From the NCBI GenBank assembly GCA_023423335.1, contig JAFAFU010000030.1, positions 287,536-351,535 of the forward strand: DNA of 64,000 bases, read 5' to 3'. A program made the translations under genes and the position numbers. The DNA is from Bacillota bacterium (GTDB taxonomy: Bacteria; Bacillota; Clostridia; Lachnospirales; Lachnospiraceae). The notes below the pieces were generated by a model. The model was given only the letters and a program-made list of their open reading frames with translations. It was not told the origin of the DNA and ran no database searches. Numbering within the stretch: the first letter of the stretch is position 1; the number at the start of each line of letters is the position of its first letter. Below, in pieces: positions 34,183 to 41,737 of this stretch.

Positions 34183-35406
34183 CTATTCCATCATTAACAG
34201 GCTTTCCACTGTTTCCTTAATGATTTCAGCGGCCCTTTCACAATCCTCTTCTGTCACGATCAAAGGCGGCACCATTCGGATGATATGGTCTCCGATGGAG
34301 GTGATCAGCAGCCTTCTGTCAAAGCAGCCATGCTTCACGTCAATGGCCTTAATGGTATCATCAAATTCAACGCCAATCAGCAGGCCCTGTCCCCTGACTT
34401 CCTTCACCCCGGGGAGAGCCCTTAGTTGATCCGTAAAATATGCTCCCATCTTCCTGGCATTACCGGCCAGATCCCTATCAAGAAGCTCCGTGATCTGGGC
34501 CAGGGAGGCTGCACAGGAAACGGGATGTCCGCCGTAGGTTGTGCCGTGGGAACCGGGGGTGAATACCTTAGCCACTTCCTCACGGGCACAGATAGCGCCA
34601 ATGGGCATACCGCCTCCCATTGCCTTTGCCATTGAGACAATATCCGGCTTCACATCGTAATTCATAAAGGACATGACGGCTCCGGTTCTGCACCAGCCGG
34701 TCTGTATCTCATCGAGTAATAGAAGCAATCCCTTTGCATCACACAGCCTTCTGATTCCGGTCATGAATTCCTGCGTGGCGGGATGTACTCCCCCTTCTCC
34801 CTGTACCGGTTCCAGCATGATCGCAATGGTATGCTCTGTGACAGCGGTCTCAAAGGATTTCAGGTCATTGAACTGAGCATACCGAAAACCCGGTGTCATA
34901 TCACCGAACCCAATCTGACAGGCATTATGGGGCTGCCCCGTCGCACTCATGGAGCCGAAGGTTCTGCCATGGAAGGACATCTTAGCGGTGATGATCTCAT
35001 ATTTACCCGGTCCATACTTCTCCACCCCATATTTTCTTGCCATCTTGATCATTGCTTCATTGGCTTCCGTACCGGAGTTCTGGAAGAAGATCTTATCCAT
35101 CCCGGTTGCCCTACAGATCTTCTCGGCAAGCAGCGCCTGAGGTATGGTGTAGGGATAATTGAAGGTATGGATGATGTCCGCAGCCTGCTCCTTAATTGCC
35201 GCCACTACTTTTTCATTGCAATTGCCGGCACTGTTAACCGCAATCCCTGCATAGAAATCCAGATACTCTTTTCCTTCCTCATCGTATATATACATATCCT
35301 TTGCGGTCTCAGCCACAAAGTCAAATCTTTCATAGGTTTCAATCATATATTTCTTTGCTTTTGCTTTCAGTTCTTCCTTTGATAATCCTGTATCTCTTAA
35401 TTTCAT
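34183..35406 (-). CDS. Class III PLP-dependent aminotransferase (acetylornithine/GABA type)
   Basis: 407 residues. The PLP-binding features of fold type I are present: LLLLLDEIQTGWCRTG (about 216-231), and the Schiff-base Lys in MAKAMGGGMPIGA (about 245-257). GTEANEAMIKMARK (about 104-117) binds the cofactor phosphate. The family covers acetylornithine, ornithine and 4-aminobutyrate aminotransferases; I cannot choose between them. GGGAG precedes the ATG. A dispersed-repeat copy (35417-35458) separates it from the XRE-cupin regulator upstream. Confidence 0.88.
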   Translation of the reverse strand: MKLRDTGLSKEELKAKAKKYMIETYERFDFVAETAKDMYIYDEEGKEYLDFYAGIAVNSAGNCNEKVVAAIKEQAADIIHTFNYPYTIPQALLAEKICRATGMDKIFFQNSGTEANEAMIKMARKYGVEKYGPGKYEIITAKMSFHGRTFGSMSATGQPHNACQIGFGDMTPGFRYAQFNDLKSFETAVTEHTIAIMLEPVQGEGGVHPATQEFMTGIRRLCDAKGLLLLLDEIQTGWCRTGAVMSFMNYDVKPDIVSMAKAMGGGMPIGAICAREEVAKVFTPGSHGTTYGGHPVSCAASLAQITELLDRDLAGNARKMGAYFTDQLRALPGVKEVRGQGLLIGVEFDDTIKAIDVKHGCFDRRLLITSIGDHIIRMVPPLIVTEEDCERAAEIIKETVESLLMME

Positions 35407-35416
35407 AATAACTCCC

Positions 35417-35458
35417 GTCTGCCGATACCTGAAAATCCCGGCGTCGGCACAATATTTG
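35417..35458 (-). repeat. Dispersed intergenic repeat, copy C (diverged)
   Basis: CTGCCGATACCTG and AATCCCGGCGTCGGCACAAT match the copies at 7061-7107 and 40563-40609 in outline. The same orientation and the same position just upstream of a minus-strand start codon are kept. Confidence 0.5.
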
Positions 35459-35464
35459 CTGTGA

Positions 35465-36016
35465 TTATTTAAATGCGAAGGTTGATGTAAGTCTTACTAC
35501 CTCCGTGCCGTCATTGCAATACCAATGCTCGATGTCAGAATCAAACCGGAAGGCGTCTCCCGGATGGATTGCATACTTTTTATCCTTGATTTTCAGGATC
35601 AGAGTACCGGTTGCCACCGTAATATATTCCACTGTATCTTTCCCATGGGAGCCGCTGTAATAGATCCCCTTCGGATAAATCTCCATTCCATAGATTTCGA
35701 ACTGCCTGTCCTTCTCATATGGAAAATAAGTATATATGGAGTATTGTCCCTCCACCTCTTTCGTGGGAATTAATTCATCTCTTGCGATATAATAGGTTTC
35801 CTGCCTGGGGGCCTCGATCAGCTCTGATAATTCAACCCGTAATCCGCTTGCAATTTTGCCCAGACTTCCGATTGAGGGATTCGCCTCTCCCCGTTCGATC
35901 TGGGCAAGCATACTTTTGCTGACACCGGTCTGTTCCGCGGTTTCATCCAGGCTCATATTTTTGCCCGTTCTGATTTTCTTTAGATTAACTGCTATATTTT
36001 TATTGATATAATCCAT
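35465..36016 (-). CDS. XRE-family transcriptional regulator with cupin domain
   Basis: 183 residues. The HTH (about 9-63) includes MSLDETAEQTGVSKSMLAQI and ERGEANPSIGSL. The C-terminal cupin (about 105-180) has GSHGKDTVEYITVATGT and HPGDAFRFDSDIEHWY. Regulators of this type often control neighbouring amino-acid transport or polyamine genes and sense a small molecule through the cupin. Here it sits between an amino-acid importer and an aminotransferase. AAGGGAG precedes the ATG. Confidence 0.9.
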   Translation of the reverse strand: MDYINKNIAVNLKKIRTGKNMSLDETAEQTGVSKSMLAQIERGEANPSIGSLGKIASGLRVELSELIEAPRQETYYIARDELIPTKEVEGQYSIYTYFPYEKDRQFEIYGMEIYPKGIYYSGSHGKDTVEYITVATGTLILKIKDKKYAIHPGDAFRFDSDIEHWYCNDGTEVVRLTSTFAFK

Positions 36017-36049
36017 CTGTAATCACTCCCTTGTGAAGCTATAACGGTC

Positions 36050-36784
36050 TCAGCCATTCATAAATCTTGATAAAAATTCTTTGGTTCTGGAATTCTTCGG
36101 CGCTGAAAACAGTTTTTCGGGAACATCACTTTCCGCAATAACTCCCTGATCCATAAAAATGGTACGGGTGGAAACATCCCGGGCAAATGCCATCTCGTGG
36201 GTAACAATAATCATCGTCAGCCCTTCCCTGGCAAGCTCCTTGATCACCGCCAGAACCTCCCCCACCATCTCCGGGTCCAAGGCGCTGGTCGGCTCGTCAA
36301 AAAGCAGTACCTCCGGTTCCATCGTCAATGCCCTTGCAATGGCTACCCTCTGCTTTTGTCCGCCGGATAACTGTGCCGGCTTTGCGTTGATATAAGACGC
36401 CATTCCAACCTTTTTTAAATACTTGATTGAGATGGCATGGGATTCCTCCTTACTCCGCTTCAAAACCTTTCTGCTGCCTGACATACAGTTCTCAAGCACT
36501 GTCATGTTATTGAACAGATTAAAGGATTGGAACACCATTCCCACCTTTGCACGGTATTCATTGACTTTCTTCTGGGAACCGCCGATTTCTTCCCCGCCGA
36601 AGTAGATTTTACCGCTGGTCCGCAGCTCCAGCAGATTTAAGCATCGCAGTAATGTGGATTTTCCGGAACCGGAGGACCCGATAATGCATACCACTTCCCC
36701 TTGGTCGATACTGAAATCTATATCCTTTAATACTTCATGGGTACCGAATGTTTTTCTTAAATGCTGAACATTTATGATTGCCAT
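36050..36784 (-). CDS. Polar amino acid ABC transporter ATP-binding protein (GlnQ type)
   Basis: 244 residues. Walker A GSSGSGKST (about 37-45), LSGGQKQRVAIARAL signature (about 141-155), Walker B VLLFDEPTSALDP (about 162-174) and the switch His in IVTHEM near 198. It ends the transporter operon, whose permease lies 11 bp upstream. Peripheral membrane protein energising import of polar amino acids or related compounds. Confidence 0.95.
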   Translation of the reverse strand: MAIINVQHLRKTFGTHEVLKDIDFSIDQGEVVCIIGSSGSGKSTLLRCLNLLELRTSGKIYFGGEEIGGSQKKVNEYRAKVGMVFQSFNLFNNMTVLENCMSGSRKVLKRSKEESHAISIKYLKKVGMASYINAKPAQLSGGQKQRVAIARALTMEPEVLLFDEPTSALDPEMVGEVLAVIKELAREGLTMIIVTHEMAFARDVSTRTIFMDQGVIAESDVPEKLFSAPKNSRTKEFLSRFMNG

Positions 36785-36795
36785 TTGCCATCCTC

Positions 36796-37536
36796 CTAGT
36801 CCGTTAAGTATTCCGTTGCTAATTCATAATCCTTCCTGCCCTCCAGTTTCTTTTCCAGCAGGCCCAGCAATTTTGTAAATATGGCGCATAGGATGAAATA
36901 AATCACACCGGTAATCAGAAACGCCTCAAAATATCTGTAGTACGTATTTGCCGCCGTCTTCGTTGCAAAATACAGTTCGGCGATGCCAATGACATTCAAA
37001 ACGGAAGTCATCTTCAGATTTGTAATAAACAGATTGCCCATCTCCGGTACAATATTTCGGAAGGCCTGGGGCAATACCACGGAGAACATGATTGTAAAAT
37101 GCGACATTCCCAGGGCCTTTCCGCCCTCAAACTGTCCGTTATCAATGGATATGATGCCTCCCCGGACGGTTTCCGCCATGTAAGCGCCGGTATTCAGCAT
37201 GATTACAAGGACTGCCGCATGGAAGGGAGATATATTCACTCCATTCTGCTTTAATCCATAATAGATAACCATGGCCTGAACCATCATCGGAGTTCCTCTG
37301 AAGATATGGACAAAGGCGCTGCTGGCCGTCTTCAGCACTTTATAATAAATTCTCTTCGCCAGGCTGTCCTCCGGATGAACCGGCGACGACTGCACGATGC
37401 CTAACAGGAAACCCAACAGAAGACCAAGAAAAGTTCCAAGTATGGATGTTTCTAAGGTTATCACGGTTCCCTTCCAAAAATATGCGCCGTATTCCTGTAA
37501 TAAAAATAAGATCCATTCAAAAATATTCTTCTCCAT
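36796..37536 (-). CDS. Polar amino acid ABC transporter permease (HisMQ type)
   Basis: About 246 residues. Features are the amino-acid permease signature VHIFRGTPMMVQAMVIYYGL (about 79-98) and the EAA-like GKALGMSHFTIMFSVVLPQA (about 145-164). The ATG at 37536 is chosen because AAGGAG lies seven bases upstream; an ATG two codons earlier is too close to it. A single permease gene suggests a homodimeric channel. It follows the binding-protein gene after two hairpins. Confidence 0.92.
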   Translation of the reverse strand: MEKNIFEWILFLLQEYGAYFWKGTVITLETSILGTFLGLLLGFLLGIVQSSPVHPEDSLAKRIYYKVLKTASSAFVHIFRGTPMMVQAMVIYYGLKQNGVNISPFHAAVLVIMLNTGAYMAETVRGGIISIDNGQFEGGKALGMSHFTIMFSVVLPQAFRNIVPEMGNLFITNLKMTSVLNVIGIAELYFATKTAANTYYRYFEAFLITGVIYFILCAIFTKLLGLLEKKLEGRKDYELATEYLTD

Positions 37537-37574
37537 ACTCATTCTCCTTAATAAAGTTCTTCCCATTGATAGAA

Positions 37575-37600
37575 CGAAGAGTCAGCAAGCTGACTCTTCG
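37575..37600. repeat. Perfect inverted repeat between binding-protein and permease genes
   Basis: CGAAGAGTCAGC (37575-37586) and GCTGACTCTTCG (37589-37600) are perfect 12-bp arms. It forms an mRNA hairpin just upstream of the permease ribosome-binding site, suited to processing or differential expression. Confidence 0.5.
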
Positions 37601-37623
37601 CGCCCGAGCGGATTACACAGCAA

Positions 37624-37664
37624 TAAAAAGCAGACGCATAGGCTCTCCTGCGCGCCTATGCGTC
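37624..37664 (-). terminator. Hairpin with T-run after the amino-acid binding-protein gene
   Basis: GACGCATAGGC (37633-37643) and GCCTATGCGTC (37654-37664) are perfect 11-bp arms. On the minus strand the stem is followed by TGCTTTTTATTG. Such partial terminators let the binding protein be made in excess over permease and ATPase. Confidence 0.6.
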
Positions 37665-37699
37665 ATATTTTTATTTTCAAATCTGTTATCTGCCGGAAA

Positions 37700-38560
37700 C
37701 TAATCGCTCAAGGGCTGAAGGGTAACGGCCAAATCCATTAAATCGACCATCTTATCTTCCGTCCAGTCAATTGCATCCAGGGCTTTATCCAGCTCATCCC
37801 TTAATTCGGTATTGCCCTCCTTTACGGCGATGCATACATTCAGGGATTGTCCTTCCGGAACGGTAAACCCGTCGGAGTCATCCAGCTTGATATAAGCAAT
37901 ATCCGGATTTGCGATGGCTGCCGACATCGCCGTAGGCTCATCCAGTACCCCACAGTCTGCCGAATTCATTGCAACCGCCATTACTACTTCTGACGTTGTC
38001 TCAAAAAATGTTAGCTGTTCAACCCCTGGAATCTGAGGTACATACTGTTCCCAGATCGTACCGATCTGAGTGGTTGCCGAAGCTCCCGTAAAATCGGATA
38101 AGGTCTTAGCACCCGCATAGTCACCCTTCTTATTAACGATGATTACATTATTTCTGATGTAATAGGGATCTGTAAAGTCAACGCTTTTATCCCGGTCCTC
38201 GGTATAACCCATGCCTGCAATGATTACATCATAATCACCGGAATTCATACCTAATACAATGCTGGACCAGTCCACCTTATGTATCTCCAGTTCCCAGCCA
38301 AGCTGATCCGCCAGCTTTTTGGCCAGCATAACATCATAGCCGTAGGCATAATCGCTGGTACCATAAATCGGAACCGCTTCATCACCGTTTGAAACCTCCT
38401 TCGCTGACTGTGTCCAGTTAAAGGGTGCATAGGCACATTCCATTCCTACTTTCAATACTTTCTTTTCCTCACCTGTACTTGCCGCTTTTGATCCGCAGCC
38501 TGCCAGCAGGGATGCTGCTGCCATCATACAAAGGAATAAACAGACAACTCTCTTCTTCAT
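37700..38560 (-). CDS. Polar amino acid ABC transporter substrate-binding lipoprotein
   Basis: 286 residues. Lipobox at LLAGCGSK (Cys21 or 22), then an SBP_bac_3 domain. VGMECAYAPFNW (about 37-48) is the family start; ARG-type YDVIIAGMGYTEDRDKSVDFTDPYY (cited in part: GMGYTEDRDKSVDFTDPYY) and a late IAVKEGNTELRDELDKAL also fit. It captures an amino acid or related cation and delivers it to the permease. GAGGAGG precedes the ATG. First gene of its operon, with an attenuator-like leader upstream. Confidence 0.93.
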   Translation of the reverse strand: MKKRVVCLFLCMMAAASLLAGCGSKAASTGEEKKVLKVGMECAYAPFNWTQSAKEVSNGDEAVPIYGTSDYAYGYDVMLAKKLADQLGWELEIHKVDWSSIVLGMNSGDYDVIIAGMGYTEDRDKSVDFTDPYYIRNNVIIVNKKGDYAGAKTLSDFTGASATTQIGTIWEQYVPQIPGVEQLTFFETTSEVVMAVAMNSADCGVLDEPTAMSAAIANPDIAYIKLDDSDGFTVPEGQSLNVCIAVKEGNTELRDELDKALDAIDWTEDKMVDLMDLAVTLQPLSD

Positions 38561-38659
38561 CCTTATGACCTCCTCAAAGAATTTGAATAAAATCTTTTCG
38601 AGAGCTTATTCTGCAGATAAGCCTCCTTTATGAGCTCATGATAAACAATAGGTAAAATC

Positions 38660-38688
38660 AAAAAAAGCGTTGGTATCTGGCCCAACGC
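38660..38688 (-). terminator. Terminator-like hairpin inside the leader of the amino-acid importer, candidate attenuator
   Basis: On the minus strand the stem is GCGTTGG...CCAACGC (38667-38688), followed by seven T (38660-38666). It lies about 15-40 nt after a strong promoter and about 100 nt before the start codon of the binding protein. Transcription would stop early unless something disrupts it. The transcribed lead before it is too short for a known riboswitch or T-box. Confidence 0.55.
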
Positions 38689-38708
38689 CTTTGTCTTTGA
38701 TAGGTTAC

Positions 38709-38737
38709 ATTCTATATGCTTGATTATTATTTGTCAA
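38709..38737 (-). promoter_or_regulatory. Sigma-A promoter of the polar amino-acid importer
   Basis: TTGACA (38732-38737), 17-bp spacer and TAGAAT (38709-38714) on the minus strand, with predicted start near 38702. The remaining stretch to 38987 contains no gene that I can see. Confidence 0.7.
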
Positions 38738-38987
38738 TACACATCAAAACAATATTTTGCACAAACATTTTCCTGATATCAAGGTTTTTCTAAGTCATTT
38801 CGCATAACTGTATCAATATATTGCACAATATGTTCATAAATTGCTCGTTTTAAATCCGTATGCTTCCTTTGCTATCATTTTAAAAGCCGGTTTAACTGTT
38901 CCGGGATATTTCTCATTAAATAAGCTGCGATGCCGGAAACTCTAATACGCTTCCACGCTTCCCTGCAATCCCAATTCGGAACAATTT

Positions 38988-39776
38988 TTATTTTAATCTA
39001 TATTCGCCCAAACCTTCCGCTATTTCATCTTCAAAAAAGCCGAATAAAAACATCGGCAGAAGCATGAATATTACTGTGGCAGCAAAAGCAGCCATGCCTG
39101 CAGAGGTGGAAAAGCTTAGGATGACCGCAAGCGGATAATTTTCTTTTGTTTCCATCAAAATCGTCGGTTCCGCAACCCTGTTCCACTCTTCCGTGAATAC
39201 CAGTACGGCGGCGCAGATAACGCCCGGTCGTATAATCGGTACAATAATTCTTGTAAGGACATGTACTATGTTAGTGGTATCCAGCCGGACCGCTTCAAGG
39301 TATTCATTTGGAATGGACTTGATTACCTGCGTTAGCAGGAATACGGAAAAAGGAGAAAAGATGCCCGGAAGAATCATGGCGTAATGCGTATCATACAATT
39401 CCAAATACCTTGAGACAATATATTGCGGCAGGAGCGTCACCTGAAAAGGCATCATCATGACAATGATATAGATATAAAACAGAAGGTTTCTTCCCCGGAA
39501 CGGAACCTTCGCAAAGATGTAAGCCGCAGGAATCGATATAATAAGTGTCCAAAGCACTACGGCGCCCGATATCATGACGGAATGCCGAAATGCGTTCAGA
39601 TAGAGAGGTTTCCAGACATAAAAATCAAGATACCCGCTCGTACCAATCTCGGTCTTCCCGTTAAAACTAATGCCAAAGGATGAAAGTATTGTAACGACAA
39701 TCGGCAAAAGCATCACTGCGGCGCAGACCATAATAATTGCCCGAAAGAAAATATTAATTATTTTTCGCTTTACCAT
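38988..39776 (-). CDS. Carbohydrate-type ABC transporter permease (MalG type), second system
   Basis: 262 residues and six membrane segments. The EAA loop reads EAVRLDTTNIVHVLTRIIVP (about 163-182), and the N-terminal half has VPFRGRNLLFYIYIIVMMMP. It overlaps the MalF-type gene by 7 bp. It is paralogous to the 23195-24067 gene. No ATPase gene is linked. Substrate unknown. Confidence 0.87.
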   Translation of the reverse strand: MVKRKIINIFFRAIIMVCAAVMLLPIVVTILSSFGISFNGKTEIGTSGYLDFYVWKPLYLNAFRHSVMISGAVVLWTLIISIPAAYIFAKVPFRGRNLLFYIYIIVMMMPFQVTLLPQYIVSRYLELYDTHYAMILPGIFSPFSVFLLTQVIKSIPNEYLEAVRLDTTNIVHVLTRIIVPIIRPGVICAAVLVFTEEWNRVAEPTILMETKENYPLAVILSFSTSAGMAAFAATVIFMLLPMFLFGFFEDEIAEGLGEYRLK

Positions 39777-40555
39777 ATCTGTTCACTCGCCTTTTTCTCC
39801 AGCATAAAAACAGCCGCAACAATTCCGTAGATTATGAAGAAGAATAGAATCGCTGCCGTTGATATGTTCTGATAGTTCAATTTAGCAAAATGATTATTTA
39901 AATAGTTTTGCAGCATATATACGCTTTGATCCGGATGAGTTCCCCAAAGCAGATAGGATTCGCGGTATATTTTCAAAGAATTAACCATAGAAAGAACAAA
40001 AGTAAAGAACAATATCGGCGAGATATTCGGCAGAGTAACGTACCAGGCAGAGCGCAGCATACCGGCACCATCCATTTGCACCGCCTCCAGAATATTTTTA
40101 TCCACTCCTGTCAGTGCTGTCAGAATAAGCATTATATTTAAACCGATGTACTTCCATAGGAAGATTGCCAGTAAAGACGAAAAAGGATTTATATGTGAAA
40201 AATATGCCTGCCATACCATAACGATTGTTGCGGAGGGCAATAGAACCGGCAGAAAGAATGCATTCTTGACAAACGGAACATTACCCATAAACCGAACTAT
40301 AATCAAAGATATGGTTACCGCAAGTACCATAATCAGCGGAACCGATATGCCGGTAAAAGTTAAAGTGTTTCGAAAAGCAAGCCGGTAAAACTCCGAGTGG
40401 AATAAATTTATGAAATTATCCAATCCAGCCCAGGATTTATCAAAGGCATCACGGGTAAATGCATAATAAAAGGAATAGATAAAGGGTATGATAAAGAAAA
40501 TTAGAAAGCCGGCAACACTCGGTAATAGGAGCAGCAGTTCACGCTTATGTTTCAT
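39770..40555 (-). CDS. Carbohydrate-type ABC transporter permease (MalF type), second system
   Basis: About 261 residues and six membrane segments. The start MKHKRELLLLLPSVAGFL is chosen because GGAGGG lies upstream; a longer reading would translate the dispersed repeat copy at 40563-40609. The EAA loop is EAVQMDGAGMLRSAWYVTLP (about 157-176). Paralogous to the 24071-24913 gene and following two small membrane-anchored protein genes. Confidence 0.87.
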   Translation of the reverse strand: MKHKRELLLLLPSVAGFLIFFIIPFIYSFYYAFTRDAFDKSWAGLDNFINLFHSEFYRLAFRNTLTFTGISVPLIMVLAVTISLIIVRFMGNVPFVKNAFFLPVLLPSATIVMVWQAYFSHINPFSSLLAIFLWKYIGLNIMLILTALTGVDKNILEAVQMDGAGMLRSAWYVTLPNISPILFFTFVLSMVNSLKIYRESYLLWGTHPDQSVYMLQNYLNNHFAKLNYQNISTAAILFFFIIYGIVAAVFMLEKKASEQIW

Positions 40556-40562
40556 TTTAACC

Positions 40563-40638
40563 CTCCATGCTGCCGATGCCCGCGAATCCCGGCACCAGCA
40601 CAAATTTGTCGTATGAAAATTTTAATTTTCACATTAAA
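40563..40638 (-). repeat. Dispersed intergenic repeat with hairpins, copy B
   Basis: The core CTCCATGCTGCCGATGCCCG ... CCCGGCACCAGCACAA matches copy A (7061-7107) with few changes. The next block, TGAAAATTTTAATTTTCA, also matches copy A. Copy A contains an extra hairpin block of about 25 bp between these two parts. Both copies lie just upstream of a minus-strand gene and run right up to its ribosome-binding site. Confidence 0.6.
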
Positions 40639-40659
40639 CACCTCTTATTAGATTCTCAA

Positions 40660-41250
40660 CTACGGGTTAATCTCATCATGGCTATGATCTTCACAACTGC
40701 TGAAATCTTCTCCATCTATTAATGCTACTTCTCCATCATGAATATGAAGTTCTCTGCCATTGATATATGTAATCAGGTTAGATGCCAATTCAACATTATC
40801 AAAAACATAATCCTTTATTCCCCTCTTTTTAATTGTGAATACAAAACTATAATCAAAAATGCTGTCATCTTCACTATATCCATTGATATAAAGTACAGAA
40901 ACTCTTGCCGAGTATTTGCGGCGGGACAGCTTATTTATTGATGATGTCAGCAGTTTTGTATTATACCCTGTCTCTTCAAAATACTTTTTTCCTGCCTCAA
41001 TATTACTATTATTGTTTACCCAGGTAGGGTTTGCCCGGAGCTTACCGGTATAATATAGCTTCTGTTTATCGATACTGACGGTAAAATTATTATATGATAT
41101 CCCATCATACCTGTCGGTAAGATAATTACCAATCGTTTCGGTAATATTTTCTTTTTTATAATGAAAAAAGAACAAGTAAACAGTGATTATGCCTGTCAAA
41201 AGAATACAAACAAATAGTATTATAAATTTTTTATTCATATATTTATGCAT
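40660..41250 (-). CDS. Membrane-anchored protein of unknown function, second importer locus
   Basis: 196 residues, one N-terminal membrane helix (about 9-29) and an extracytoplasmic domain of about 160 residues rich in Tyr, Asn and Ser, ending in an acidic His-containing tail (SSCEDHSHDEINP). The family is not recognised. Position between the permease gene and a mini-HlyD gene matches the place of the MacB-like protein in the first locus, but no sequence likeness is clear. GAGAGG precedes the ATG. Confidence 0.6.
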   Translation of the reverse strand: MHKYMNKKFIILFVCILLTGIITVYLFFFHYKKENITETIGNYLTDRYDGISYNNFTVSIDKQKLYYTGKLRANPTWVNNNSNIEAGKKYFEETGYNTKLLTSSINKLSRRKYSARVSVLYINGYSEDDSIFDYSFVFTIKKRGIKDYVFDNVELASNLITYINGRELHIHDGEVALIDGEDFSSCEDHSHDEINP

Positions 41251-41309
41251 AATACACCTCTCTATCTATCGCAATATAATGAGTTACTTTTCTTAAATAT
41301 TATATTGAA

Positions 41310-41720
41310 TTAGGGATTAATTTCTATTCCGTCTAATACAACTCTTTTTCCGTCAACCAGAGTGCGGTCAGTGAAAACAACAAACAATGCTTTAAAATCA
41401 CTAAAACCTCTTATTTCTGTGTGTTTATCATCCGAATTACCTGTTTTTATTTCAACTCTTTTTATGTAGAAAGCTCTTTCTCCTTCACTGGCTTTTTCTT
41501 CCACAATATATGCAGTTGATATGCCCTCCTCATCTACGGTAATACAGGAATTCGCCAATGCGGATAACGTATATGCTCCATCAGGAAATATATATTCAAT
41601 GAAAGGCATCACCTTGACATGAGGCGAATAATAATTTCTTATCTCTTCTCCAAATACTGAAAATAATATAATGGATAAAGCAAATATACCGAACAATATA
41701 AAAGTAATCTTTCTTTTCAT
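41310..41720 (-). CDS. Short membrane-anchored protein resembling the C-terminal domain of HlyD-like adaptors
   Basis: About 136 residues. It has an N-terminal helix (about 5-23), then a beta-rich domain. The pattern after that helix (ITVDEEGISTAYIVEE ... FYIKRVEIKTGN ... LVDGKRVVLDG) parallels the membrane-proximal end of the HlyD-like protein at 20956-23166 (EDEYGFFILVTRE ... ERINVEVIEKD ... NSGDKVRL). There is no lipoyl or coiled-coil part. It may act as a reduced adaptor in the second importer locus. Confidence 0.6.
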   Translation of the reverse strand: MKRKITFILFGIFALSIILFSVFGEEIRNYYSPHVKVMPFIEYIFPDGAYTLSALANSCITVDEEGISTAYIVEEKASEGERAFYIKRVEIKTGNSDDKHTEIRGFSDFKALFVVFTDRTLVDGKRVVLDGIEINP

Positions 41721-41737
41721 CAAATCTATCTTCCTTA

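Noticed and set aside
38561..38760. T-box or amino-acid riboswitch before the polar amino-acid importer
   Set aside because: The leader lacks a T-box (GGTGGCACC) and has only about 20 nt before the terminator. Kept only as an unexplained attenuator.
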